NCBI RefSeq assembly: GCF_035762905.1 | Contig: NZ_DASUCC010000018.1 | Coordinates: 1 to 17,189 of the forward strand | DNA length: 17,189 nt | From: DASYTH01 sp035762905 | GTDB taxonomy: Bacteria > Actinomycetota > Actinomycetes > Mycobacteriales > Pseudonocardiaceae | Direction of reading: 5' to 3' | Shown: positions 6,958 through 14,129 of the stretch, piece by piece | How the letters are laid out: the number at the start of each line of letters is the position of its first letter | Numbering within the stretch: the first letter of the stretch is position 1 | Notes under the pieces: generated by a model | What the model saw: the letters and a program-made list of their open reading frames with translations, nothing else | What the model was told of the DNA's origin: nothing | The model's database searches: none | Translations under genes and position numbers: made by a program

Positions 6958-8220
6958 ATGAGCGCTGTGCTGGGCGACCCCAAGCTGGACGAGACCACCG
7001 CACAGGCCGTCGCGAGCTGCGCGGCCGCCGCCAAGCAGGCCGCCCCGGCGCTGGCCGGCGCCACCGACGAGGCGGTGGACGCCGCACTCGGCGAGATGGC
7101 CGCGCGGCTGTCCGCCGCCCGGGCCGCCGTGCTCGCCGCGAACGCCGAGGACGTGGCCGCCGCCGAGGCCGGCGGGATGAGCGCCGGGCTGCTGGACCGG
7201 CTGCGGATCACCGAGGAGCGGCTGCTGGCCATGGCCGAGCAGCTGCGGCTGCTGGCCGGCGCCCCGCACCCGGCGCGCTCGGTGCAGCTGGGCACGCTGC
7301 CCGGCGGCCTGCGCCTGGTCGAGCGCCGCCGTCCGGTCGGCGTGATCGGGGCGAACTACGAGGCGCGCCCGAACGTGACCGTGGACGTGGCCTCCCAACT
7401 GGTCAAGTCGCGCAACGCCGGGGTGCTGCGGACCGGCTCGGCGGCGCTGCGCTCGGCCACCGTGCTGGTGCGCGAGGTGGTCGCCCCGGCGCTGGCCGAC
7501 GTGGCCATCGATCCGGACGTCATCCAGCTGGTGCCCAGCGCCGACCGGGCCGCGGCCGCTGCCCTGGTGACCCTGCCGCACCTGGTTCCGCTGGTCATCC
7601 TGCGGGGCAGCGGGGAGTCCACCCGCGAGCTGGGTCAGCTCGCCGCCCGGCACGGGGTGCGCACGCTGGCGCACGCCGACGGCGGGGGAGTGCTGTACGT
7701 GGACGTGGCGGCCGACCCGGAGCGGACCCGCGACCTGGTCGAACGCGGCCTGGACCGGCTCGGCGTGTGTAACCGGCTCAACCTGCTGCTCATCCACGCC
7801 GACCGTTACGACGCGGTGCTGCCGGCGATCCTGGACACCCTGCGTGAACTGGGGGTCCGTCCCTCGCTGCCGCCGCACGACCACGCCGTCGGCTACGAGT
7901 GGGCGCTGGACGCCGAGCGGGAGGCCACCGTGACCATCGCCCCGGTCACCGGGGTCGCCGACGCCGCGCGGGTGGCCAACGAGGAGACCTCGGGACTGGC
8001 CGCCACGATCGTCACCGAGGACCCGGCAGCCGCCGAGGAGTTCCTGGCCGGCTACACCGGCACCGGCGTCTTCTGGAACGCCTCGACCCGACTGCTGGAC
8101 GGCTTCAAGCTGCTCGGCGTGCCGGAGACCGGGATCAACATCGACAAGGTGCCCGGCCCGCGCGGCCCGGTCACCTACCCGGACCTGTGCCTGCGGCAGT
8201 ACGCCGTGCTGCCCGGCTGA
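6958..8220 (+). CDS. proA: Gamma-glutamyl phosphate reductase (glutamate-5-semialdehyde dehydrogenase), divergent
   Basis: A 420-residue ProA-type protein, which reduces gamma-glutamyl phosphate to glutamate-5-semialdehyde with NADPH in proline synthesis. Length matches the family (about 415-420). Seen are VIGANYEARPNVTVDVAS (129-146), the adenine-nucleotide region LRGSGESTREL, HADGGGVLYVD (239-249) and the catalytic-cysteine segment GVCNRLNLLLIHADRY, with Cys271. The C-terminus departs from textbook ProA: where STQKLHARGPMGL is usual it reads NIDKVPGPRGPVTYPDLCLRQY, and the CH of HADGxCHxYVD is replaced by GV. It may be a lineage-specific ProA or a paralogue; proB is not beside it. The ATG at 6958 has only a weak ribosome site and sits 19 bases behind the peptidase gene. 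Confidence 0.87.
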   Translation: MSAVLGDPKLDETTAQAVASCAAAAKQAAPALAGATDEAVDAALGEMAARLSAARAAVLAANAEDVAAAEAGGMSAGLLDRLRITEERLLAMAEQLRLLAGAPHPARSVQLGTLPGGLRLVERRRPVGVIGANYEARPNVTVDVASQLVKSRNAGVLRTGSAALRSATVLVREVVAPALADVAIDPDVIQLVPSADRAAAAALVTLPHLVPLVILRGSGESTRELGQLAARHGVRTLAHADGGGVLYVDVAADPERTRDLVERGLDRLGVCNRLNLLLIHADRYDAVLPAILDTLRELGVRPSLPPHDHAVGYEWALDAEREATVTIAPVTGVADAARVANEETSGLAATIVTEDPAAAEEFLAGYTGTGVFWNASTRLLDGFKLLGVPETGINIDKVPGPRGPVTYPDLCLRQYAVLPG

Positions 8221-8258
8221 CCCGCCGCCCACCGGTCGTGACCTGCTGGGAACCAGCG

Positions 8259-8264
8259 TAAAGT
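8259..8264 (+). promoter_or_regulatory. Possible -10 box (TAAAGT) upstream of ctaD
   Basis: TAAAGT in the 137-base proA-ctaD gap, with TCGTGA (8236-8241) 17 bases upstream as a weak -35. It would give a leader of roughly 85 bases. It competes with the TACGAT listed downstream. Confidence 0.25.
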
Positions 8265-8313
8265 GTGACCCGCGCCGCGCCGGCCCAGCCGCGGCCGCTC
8301 CTGCTGTGCCGGC

Positions 8314-8319
8314 TACGAT
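8314..8319 (+). promoter_or_regulatory. Possible -10 box (TACGAT) upstream of ctaD
   Basis: TACGAT fits the actinobacterial TANNNT -10 consensus and would place the transcript start about 32 bases before the ctaD GTG, leaving room for the AGGAGG ribosome site. No convincing -35 element is present. Confidence 0.3.
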
Positions 8320-8357
8320 CCCTACGAGTCACGGCCGTAGATCATCAGGAGGCAGGA

Positions 8358-10133
8358 GTGACGGCAGTAGCCCCGAAGCCGATCGCCACGCGCCCGTACG
8401 AGGCGCGGCAGACGGTCAAGGGTTCATCCCTGCTCTCCCTGTTCTGGACCACCGATCCCAAGCGGATCGGGATCATGTACACCGTCACGTCGTTCGTCTT
8501 CTTCATGGTCGGCGGCGCGATGGCGATGCTGATGCGGTCCGAACTGGCCAGGCCCGGGCAGCAGTTCCTCTCGCCGGAGCAGTACAACCAGCTGTTCACG
8601 ATGCACGGCACGATCATGCTGCTGCTCTACGCGACGCCGATCCTGTTCGGGTTCGCCAACCTGGTGCTGCCGATCCAGATCGGCGCCCCGGACGTGGCCT
8701 TCCCGCGGCTCAACGCGCTGGCCTTCTGGCTGTTCGCGTTCGGCGGCACGATCGTGATGGCCGGGTTCCTGACCCCGGGCGGCGCCGCCGACTTCGGCTG
8801 GTTCGCCTACACCCCGCTGTCCGACAAGATCCACTCGCCGGGCGTCGGTGCCGACCTGTGGATCGTCGGCCTGGTGTTGAGCGGTCTTGGCACCATCCTC
8901 GGCGGCGTGAACATGCTGACCACCGTGGTCTGCCTGCGCGCCCCCGGCATGACGATGTTCCGGATGCCGATCTTCACCTGGAACATCATGATCACCAGCA
9001 TCCTGGTGCTGATCGCCTTCCCGATCCTGGCCGCCGCCCTGCTCGCCCTGCTGGCCGACCGGCAGTTCGGCGCGCACGTGTTCGACCCGGCGAACGGTGG
9101 CGTGATCCTCTGGCAGCACCTGTTCTGGTTCTTCGGCCATCCCGAGGTCTACATCGTCGCGCTGCCGTTCTTCGGCATCGTGTCGGAGATCTTCCCGGTG
9201 TTCAGCCGCAAGCCGCTGTTCGGCTACCGCGGCCTGGTCTACGCGACGCTGGCCATCGCGGCGCTGTCGGTCGCCGTGTGGGCGCACCACATGTACGCCA
9301 CCGGCGCCGTGCTGTTGCCGTTCTTCTCGCTGATGACCTTCCTGATCGCGATCCCGACCGGCGTGAAGTTCTTCAACTGGATCGGCACGATGTGGAAGGG
9401 CTCGCTGACCTTCGAGAGCCCGATGCTGTTCAGCGTCGGCTTCCTGGTCACCTTCCTGTTCGGCGGTCTGACCGGAATCATCCTCGCCGCGCCCCCGCTG
9501 GACTTCCACGTCGCGGACACCTACTTCGTGGTGGCGCATTTCCACTACGTGCTGTACGGCACGATCGTGTTCGCTACGTTCGCCGGCATCTACTTCTGGT
9601 TCCCGAAGTTCACCGGCCGGTTCCTGGACGAGCGGCTGGCCAAGTTCCACTTCTGGACCACGTTCATCGGGTTCCACGGCACGTTCCTGATTCAGCACTG
9701 GGTCGGCAACGAGGGCATGCCGCGGCGCTACATCGACTATCTGCCCGGGGACGGTTTCACCACGCTGAACACGATCTCCACGATCGGCGCGTACATCCTC
9801 GGCGCGTCCACGCTTCCGTTCATCTACAACGTGTTCAAGAGCTACCGGTACGGCGAGACCACCGACGCGGACGATCCGTGGGGTTACGGCGCGTCCCTGG
9901 AATGGGCGACGCCGACCCCGCCGCCGCGGCACAACTTCAAGGAACTGCCCCGGATCCGCTCCGAGCGGCCGGCGTTCGACCTGCACTACCCGCACATGGT
10001 CGAGCGCTGGGAGGAGGACAAGTACACCGGTCCGTTCTCGGGCAAGCACAACAAACCGGCGCCGTCCGAAGCCCTCGCCGGTGCGGTGAACCCGCCCGAG
10101 ATCAGCAAGGGTGATCCGTCGAAGCCGAACTGA
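8358..10133 (+). CDS. ctaD: Cytochrome c oxidase subunit I (aa3-type)
   Basis: A 591-residue polytopic membrane protein, the catalytic subunit of the aa3-type terminal oxidase. It reduces oxygen to water at the heme a3/CuB centre and pumps protons. Metal ligands are all visible: His83 in TMHGT and His396 (low-spin heme a), His394 (heme a3) in VVAHFHYVLYG, and the CuB ligands His261 in GHPEVY (with the cross-linked Tyr265) and His310-His311 in VWAHHMYATG. The K-channel lysine is Lys337 in TGVKFFNW. The GTG at 8358 is chosen because of a perfect AGGAGG (8347-8352) five bases upstream; earlier in-frame starts would add a non-conserved arginine-rich leader. It is followed 18 bases later by serB, the same adjacency as in mycobacteria. 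The hydrophilic C-terminal tail (about 500-591) is normal for actinobacteria. Confidence 0.97.
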   Translation: MTAVAPKPIATRPYEARQTVKGSSLLSLFWTTDPKRIGIMYTVTSFVFFMVGGAMAMLMRSELARPGQQFLSPEQYNQLFTMHGTIMLLLYATPILFGFANLVLPIQIGAPDVAFPRLNALAFWLFAFGGTIVMAGFLTPGGAADFGWFAYTPLSDKIHSPGVGADLWIVGLVLSGLGTILGGVNMLTTVVCLRAPGMTMFRMPIFTWNIMITSILVLIAFPILAAALLALLADRQFGAHVFDPANGGVILWQHLFWFFGHPEVYIVALPFFGIVSEIFPVFSRKPLFGYRGLVYATLAIAALSVAVWAHHMYATGAVLLPFFSLMTFLIAIPTGVKFFNWIGTMWKGSLTFESPMLFSVGFLVTFLFGGLTGIILAAPPLDFHVADTYFVVAHFHYVLYGTIVFATFAGIYFWFPKFTGRFLDERLAKFHFWTTFIGFHGTFLIQHWVGNEGMPRRYIDYLPGDGFTTLNTISTIGAYILGASTLPFIYNVFKSYRYGETTDADDPWGYGASLEWATPTPPPRHNFKELPRIRSERPAFDLHYPHMVERWEEDKYTGPFSGKHNKPAPSEALAGAVNPPEISKGDPSKPN

Positions 10134-10151
10134 ACCGGGGGCCGCAGGACA

Positions 10152-11387
10152 GTGGTAGCTCGCTCAGCTCCGAACAGCACACCCGTCCTGATCACGGTCA
10201 CCGGCCCGGACAAGCCGGGTGTCACCTCGGTGCTGTTCGCGGTGCTCACCCGGCACGGGGTCGACATCATCGACGTCGAGCAGGTGGTGATCCGCGGCCA
10301 GCTGGTCCTCGGTGTGCTGGTGGACGCCGAGCGCGACCCCGAGGGGCTGCAGGAGACCGTCGAGCAGGCCATGGCGACCGTGGCGATGAGCGTCGACGTC
10401 GAGGTGGGGGTCGATCCGGTCTCCCCGGCCCGGGTCGGATCCAGCCACGTGCTGATCGTGCTCGGCCGCCCGGTGACCGCCAAGGCGTTCACCGAGGTGG
10501 CCAGGCGGCTCGCCGCGCTCGGCGCGAACATCGACGCCATCAGGAGGGTGGCCGACTATCCGGTGACCGGCCTTGAGCTGCGGGTCTCGGTCTCCCAGGA
10601 CACCCAGACGGGTGATGCGGACCTGCGCTCGGCGCTGGCCGAGGTGTCCGTCCGGGTCGGGCTGGACATCGCGGTCGAGCGGGAGGGCCTGACCCGGCGG
10701 GCCAAGCGCCTGGTGGTCTTCGACGTGGACTCCACCCTGATCCAGGGTGAGGTGATCGAGATGCTGGCCGCCAAGGTGGGCTGCGAGGACCAGGTCCGCG
10801 AGATCACCGAGGCGGCCATGCGCGGCGAGGTGGACTTCACCGAGGCGCTGCGCCGCCGGGTGGCGCTGCTCGAGGGCGCGCCGGAGGCGGTGCTGGACGA
10901 GGTGGCCGAGGCGCTGACCCTGACCCCGGGCGCCCGGACCACGATCCGCACGCTCAAGCGGCTCGGTTTCCGGTGCGGCGTGGTGTCCGGCGGGTTCACC
11001 CGGGTGATCGACCGGCTGGTCGACGAGCTCGGCCTGGACTTCAGCGCCGCCAACGAGTTGGAGATCGTGGACGGCCGGATCACCGGGCAGGTGACCGGCG
11101 AGGTCGTGGACCGGGCGGGCAAGGCGGCGGCGCTGCGCCGGTTCGCCGAACGGTTCAGCGTGCCGCTGGCCCAGTGCGTGGCGATCGGCGACGGCGCCAA
11201 CGACATCGACATGCTCACCACGGCCGGGCTCGGCGTCGCGTTCAACGCCAAGCCGGCGCTGCGCGAGGTGGCCGACACCGCGCTGTCCCATCCCTACCTG
11301 GACGTGGTGCTGTTCGTGCTCGGCGTGACCAGGGCCGAGGTAGAGGCCGCCGACGCCGCCGACGGCCTGGGTTTCCCCCGTCAATGA
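10152..11387 (+). CDS. serB: Phosphoserine phosphatase with two N-terminal ACT domains (SerB2-type)
   Basis: A 411-residue cytoplasmic enzyme for the last step of serine synthesis, hydrolysing phosphoserine to serine and phosphate. Two ACT-type ligand-binding regions occupy about residues 10-88 and 97-172 (first: TVTGPDKPGVTSVLFAVL; second: VLIVLGRPVTAKAFTEVARR). They are followed by a HAD phosphatase domain with the nucleophile motif DVDST (Asp191, Asp193), the phosphate-binding serine in VVSGGF (277-282), Lys324 and the magnesium-binding GDGANDIDM (346-354). ACT domains suggest regulation by serine or another amino acid, as in the mycobacterial SerB2 type. The start is GTG 10152, 18 bases after ctaD, with AGGA/GGGGG sequence just upstream. 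Its stop overlaps the next start as ATGA, so it is translationally coupled to the peptidyl-tRNA hydrolase gene. Confidence 0.95.
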   Translation: MVARSAPNSTPVLITVTGPDKPGVTSVLFAVLTRHGVDIIDVEQVVIRGQLVLGVLVDAERDPEGLQETVEQAMATVAMSVDVEVGVDPVSPARVGSSHVLIVLGRPVTAKAFTEVARRLAALGANIDAIRRVADYPVTGLELRVSVSQDTQTGDADLRSALAEVSVRVGLDIAVEREGLTRRAKRLVVFDVDSTLIQGEVIEMLAAKVGCEDQVREITEAAMRGEVDFTEALRRRVALLEGAPEAVLDEVAEALTLTPGARTTIRTLKRLGFRCGVVSGGFTRVIDRLVDELGLDFSAANELEIVDGRITGQVTGEVVDRAGKAAALRRFAERFSVPLAQCVAIGDGANDIDMLTTAGLGVAFNAKPALREVADTALSHPYLDVVLFVLGVTRAEVEAADAADGLGFPRQ

Positions 11388-12145
11388 GCGCGGTTCTGGA
11401 TCCGCTGGCCGCCCGGTACGCGACCTGGTTGCGGTTACCGGCCGCCGCGACCGCGGACACCGACGACGAGGACCCCGACCAGGTCCGGGCCATGCCGGTC
11501 ATCCTGCGCATCGAACGCACCGACCCGCCAACCCGCACGGCGCTCCTCGAGGCCGCCGCCGCGGCCGCCGTCGCGGTCTGCCTCGATCCCCGCGCCGAGC
11601 CGGACGGGGAGTGGCACGAGGCGGTGGCCGCCTGGGTCTCCGGCCGGATCCGCAAGGTCACCCGCCGAGCCCGGGGCGCGCACTGGGCCGCCGTCCAGGA
11701 CCTGCCGGGCATCACGTCCACAGTGGACGGTGCTCAGGTCCGCGCCCTGGTCCCCGGCCGCGTCGTGGACACCCCCAAAGAGGTCACCCGCCTGCAGATC
11801 TCCGGCAGCGAACTGAAACCCGACACTCCCCCCGCGCCCCCGCCCGGAGTCCCCGTACTCTGGCTCAACCCCACCATCGAGATGAGCGCCGGCAAGGCCG
11901 CCGCCCAGGTCGGCCACGCCACCATGCTGCTCGCCGCCCTGCTCACGCCCGCCGCCCGCGCCAGTTGGGCCGAGTCGCAATTCACCTGCGCCGTCCGCAC
12001 CCCCACCCCCAAGCAGTGGTCCGCCCTGCACCCCGGCGCCGACCCCGCCACCGCCTGGCGCACCCACCACCTCATCGCCGTCCGCGACGCCGGCTTCACC
12101 GAAGTCGCCCCCGGCACCATCACCGTCCTCGCCCAGTGGTGGTGA
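11384..12145 (+). CDS. Peptidyl-tRNA hydrolase, Pth2-type domain with long N-terminal extension
   Basis: A 253-residue protein whose C-terminal ~97 residues (157-253) are a Pth2-type peptidyl-tRNA hydrolase, the archaeal/eukaryotic class that frees tRNA from stalled peptidyl-tRNA. Evidence is MSAGKAAAQVGHATMLLAAL (167-186; Pth2 proteins have a GKxAAQxxHA core), followed by LIAVRDAGFTEVAPGTITVLA (230-250), which matches the family's VRDAGxTxxxPGTxTVL. The residues corresponding to the catalytic Lys, His, Asp and Thr positions (Lys171, His178, Asp235, Thr245) are present. The first ~155 residues match nothing I recognise: an alpha-helical region with WVSGRIRKVTRRARGAHW and a proline-rich linker (TPPAPPPGVP). 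The start overlaps the serB stop by ATGA. It contains one copy of the odd palindrome GTCCACAGTGGAC. Confidence 0.87.
   Translation: MSAVLDPLAARYATWLRLPAAATADTDDEDPDQVRAMPVILRIERTDPPTRTALLEAAAAAAVAVCLDPRAEPDGEWHEAVAAWVSGRIRKVTRRARGAHWAAVQDLPGITSTVDGAQVRALVPGRVVDTPKEVTRLQISGSELKPDTPPAPPPGVPVLWLNPTIEMSAGKAAAQVGHATMLLAALLTPAARASWAESQFTCAVRTPTPKQWSALHPGADPATAWRTHHLIAVRDAGFTEVAPGTITVLAQWW
11715..11729. repeat. 15-base odd palindrome CGTCCAC-A-GTGGACG (copy 1)
   Basis: Perfect 7-base inverted repeat around a central A, lying inside the pth2 gene. In frame it reads TCC ACA GTG GAC (Ser-Thr-Val-Asp) and uses ACA, an unusual Thr codon in this GC-rich window. The core 13 bases recur at 17037-17049. Confidence 0.6.
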
Positions 12146-12167
12146 CGGAGGTGGCCGCTCACCCACC
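12138..12167. terminator. Weak hairpin spanning the two convergent stop codons
   Basis: GGTGGTGA (12138-12145, ending in the pth2 stop) can pair with TCACCCACC (12159-12167, containing the lipoprotein gene stop) with one bulge and a 13-base loop. It is the only candidate terminator between these convergent genes. The stem is short and there is no T tract. Confidence 0.3.
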
Positions 12168-12797
12168 CAGCTTGCGCACCACCACTTCGGCGATGGCGGT
12201 CGCCTTGACGCATGCGTCGTCGCCGCCAGGATCGATCTGCAGTCTGACCTCGATGCTCTGTTGCGCATCCAGCCCTACCGCGACAACACAATGGTCGGTC
12301 TTATTGTCGACATTGCGGCTCACCCCAGGCTGGCCTGCGATCGTGATGGCCCTGATTTCTTCGCGCGGCCAACAACGGCCGCCCTCTTTCGCCCGAAGGC
12401 AGGCTTCGGCCTCGCCACGATAGATGAGGTTGACCTGGTTTCCCCCGAAGTAGTACCGGACCGTGAGCCTGGAGAGGTCGTCGCCTAGCAGGCCGCATTC
12501 GTTCGACTTGTAGTCCGGTAGGTCGCGTCCGGGTCTGGGGAAGCCCAGGGCAGCGGCCTGCTCTACGGGGAACAGCTCACAGGGCTTTTCCTGGTAGGCG
12601 GTGGCGTCCAGCGTGCGGGTGATGGACGGCGGGGTGCTGGGCAGTGGCGTGCTCGGGCGCGGGACCGACGTCGCGCGGCTCGGCGGCGGGCTGCCGGTCG
12701 GATCAGATGGTTGCGGTGCCGCCGGGGTGCAGGCCGCCGCGGCGATCAACGCCGCCACGACGAGGGCCGACCGGCGCCAATGCGCCGACCTGCTCAT
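12159..12797 (-). CDS. DUF3558-like secreted lipoprotein
   Basis: A 212-residue lipoprotein resembling the DUF3558 family common in Pseudonocardiaceae; its function is not known. The signal peptide has a basic n-region (MSRSAHWRRS), a hydrophobic core (ALVVAALIAA) and a lipobox-like AAAC with the lipidated Cys23. A Pro/Ser/Thr-rich spacer (about 24-60) follows, as expected for a protein held off the membrane. The folded part begins KPCELFPVEQAAALGF, the usual DUF3558 opening, and ends with CVKATAIAEVVVRKL. Six cysteines beyond the lipid cysteine (73, 101, 133, 142, 170, 196) could form three disulfides outside the cell. The ATG has AAAGGAG five bases upstream and overlaps the stop of the preceding gene as ATGA, so it belongs to the ESX-like operon and is probably co-produced with the 317-residue protein. 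Confidence 0.85.
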   Translation of the reverse strand: MSRSAHWRRSALVVAALIAAAACTPAAPQPSDPTGSPPPSRATSVPRPSTPLPSTPPSITRTLDATAYQEKPCELFPVEQAAALGFPRPGRDLPDYKSNECGLLGDDLSRLTVRYYFGGNQVNLIYRGEAEACLRAKEGGRCWPREEIRAITIAGQPGVSRNVDNKTDHCVVAVGLDAQQSIEVRLQIDPGGDDACVKATAIAEVVVRKLGG

Positions 12798-13747
12798 ATC
12801 ACTCCTTTGTCGCCGTGGTGGTCAAGCCGCCGCCCGATCTCGGTATCATTCGTCCGTTTCTCTTCGACGTATTTCTGCCGCTCGGCCTCGACCTGCGGTC
12901 CGATCGGTCCGGGATCGTGCGCCGTGTCACGGAACCGTTCGTAGGAGAAATCCGGGCTGTCCACGTCGCAGTACGCCGGCAGTGGAACAAACAGTCCGGG
13001 TTTTTCGTTGTCGACCTTTTCATGCTGTTTGGCGAAGTCTCCTTGGATCGCGTCCAGGGCCTGGCCGAGGGACTGGCACAAACGGTCGGCTTCGTGTCGA
13101 TAGCTGTTGGCGACCTGGTCGATACCCCCGTCGTCGATCATCGTCGTGGCGACGTACTTGCCCACGTCGATGACCACGTTGGCGACGCCTGATCTGAGGT
13201 TCTTGGCGTCCATGCCGAGGATGTCCTTGATGACGTCGGCGTACAGGGAGATCTTCGCCTCTGTCTCCTTGGCCTTCTGCTGCACGCACACGTTCATCGC
13301 GGCGGCGGTGCCGGCCTCGATGATCGAGAAATAGCTTTCCCGGGCCAGCACCGCGATGGTGTAGACGGCGGCGACGCCGCGCAGCATTTCCAGAACGAGG
13401 GTCTGCTGCTTGTCGCAGAACACCTCCATCACCGTGAGCTGTTCCTTGAACCGGTCGGCGGCGTCGCCGGTCCAGGCGGCCAGATGGGTGCCGGTGATCC
13501 GGATCTTCGCCACGGCCAGGTCGTTGTCCCCGATCCGCACGGCAGCCTGGAACAACCGCTCGTAGTCGTCGCGGATCTTGGCCGGATCGAGTGCGGTCAC
13601 GCAGTTCATGTGGTTCGGCACCTGTTGGATCGCCGCGTCGACCGCCTCGGAACGGGTGTCCCACTCTTCCTCGCACATGACGCGGAACCAGTCCTGCATC
13701 GTGTTGGTGGCGTGGTGGATGTCGTCGTCGGTGCGCCAGTCGGCCAT
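12794..13747 (-). CDS. Unknown 317-aa helical protein with W-x-G motif, probable ESX-associated cargo
   Basis: A 317-residue protein with no family I can name. Residues 1-240 look almost wholly alpha-helical, with a W-x-G turn (AAWTGDAADRFKEQL, Trp92-Gly94) like that of WXG100 proteins, followed by a hydrophobic helix (VAAVYTIAVLARESYFSII, about 125-143). The C-terminal ~70 residues are charged and proline-containing, probably flexible. There is no signal peptide, so any export would be by a non-Sec route. Six cysteines (25, 49, 111, 154, 224, 260) are unusual for this class. A GAGGA site supports the ATG. It follows the WXG100-like gene by 9 bases and overlaps the lipoprotein start (ATGA). 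Gene order and the W-x-G helix pair suggest a larger type VII secretion substrate or partner of the 98-residue protein; this is inference. Confidence 0.8.
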   Translation of the reverse strand: MADWRTDDDIHHATNTMQDWFRVMCEEEWDTRSEAVDAAIQQVPNHMNCVTALDPAKIRDDYERLFQAAVRIGDNDLAVAKIRITGTHLAAWTGDAADRFKEQLTVMEVFCDKQQTLVLEMLRGVAAVYTIAVLARESYFSIIEAGTAAAMNVCVQQKAKETEAKISLYADVIKDILGMDAKNLRSGVANVVIDVGKYVATTMIDDGGIDQVANSYRHEADRLCQSLGQALDAIQGDFAKQHEKVDNEKPGLFVPLPAYCDVDSPDFSYERFRDTAHDPGPIGPQVEAERQKYVEEKRTNDTEIGRRLDHHGDKGVI

Positions 13748-13756
13748 GGTCGTTCC

Positions 13757-14053
13757 TCAGACCTGGCCGTCCACGCGGCGGTAGACCGCGATGATCTCGC
13801 GGAGCGCCTCGGCGGTGTCCTCCATGACGTCGCAGCCGCGGATCTGGCGGTCGCCGAGTTCTTCGGAGAGGAGCCGGTAGGCGCTCCGCATGCGGTCGAC
13901 GGCGTCGAAGCGGCCCCGGCCATCCCAGCCGGCGTGGTCGAGCAGGTCGGCGACGGGTTCGCGGAGCATCAGGGCCGCCTGGGGCAACGACCCGTCGTAG
14001 CTGCGGCAGCCTCGTTCGGCTTCGTCCAGATCGATGGTGAACCCGTCGGACAT
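13757..14053 (-). CDS. WXG100-like protein with C-terminal YxxxD export signal (98 aa)
   Basis: A 98-residue helical protein with the size and layout of WXG100 (ESAT-6-like) type VII secretion substrates. Two predicted helical stretches flank a turn containing W-D-G (Trp43-Gly45 in HAGWDGRGRF), and the C-terminus holds YRRVD (Tyr91-Asp95), matching the YxxxD/E signal needed for ESX recognition. No signal peptide is present. The ATG at 14053 has a strong ribosome site (GAGGGGAG) upstream. It is the first gene of a three-gene minus-strand operon with the 317-residue W-x-G protein and the DUF3558-like lipoprotein. None of the ESX machinery genes (eccB, eccC, eccD, mycP) lies in the window, so export would rely on a system encoded elsewhere. 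The two Cys (16, 74) are atypical. Similarity is by motif and size only. Confidence 0.8.
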   Translation of the reverse strand: MSDGFTIDLDEAERGCRSYDGSLPQAALMLREPVADLLDHAGWDGRGRFDAVDRMRSAYRLLSEELGDRQIRGCDVMEDTAEALREIIAVYRRVDGQV

Positions 14054-14080
14054 CGCGACTCCCCTCGCTGAATGGCGCTC

Positions 14081-14086
14081 ACGATA
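14081..14086 (-). promoter_or_regulatory. Possible -10 box (TATCGT) for the WXG100-like operon
   Basis: On the minus strand TATCGT lies about 27 bases before the ATG of the WXG100-like gene, in the 76-base gap after dinG. It fits TANNNT, and the leader would just contain the GAGGGGAG ribosome site. No good -35 box is visible, and read-through from dinG is equally possible. Confidence 0.25.
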
Positions 14087-14129
14087 CCGACGCGTGCGCG
14101 GGCGGTTGCGTTCCGTGGTTTGTCGCGAA

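Noticed and set aside
6243..7295. A 350-codon minus-strand frame across the metallopeptidase and proA 5' region
   Set aside because: Ser/Ala-rich start, Gln/His/Gly-rich remainder and no ribosome site; opposite two supported genes.
8245..8257. GCTGG-GAA-CCAGC hairpin after proA as a terminator
   Set aside because: Only a 5-base stem with no T tract and overlapping the putative ctaD promoter; too weak to call.
8424..10049. A 541-codon minus-strand frame opposite ctaD
   Set aside because: Charged, low-complexity antisense shadow with no recognisable domain.
8306..10114. A 602-codon plus-strand frame inside ctaD
   Set aside because: Arg/His/Pro-rich shadow of the clearly conserved cytochrome oxidase frame.
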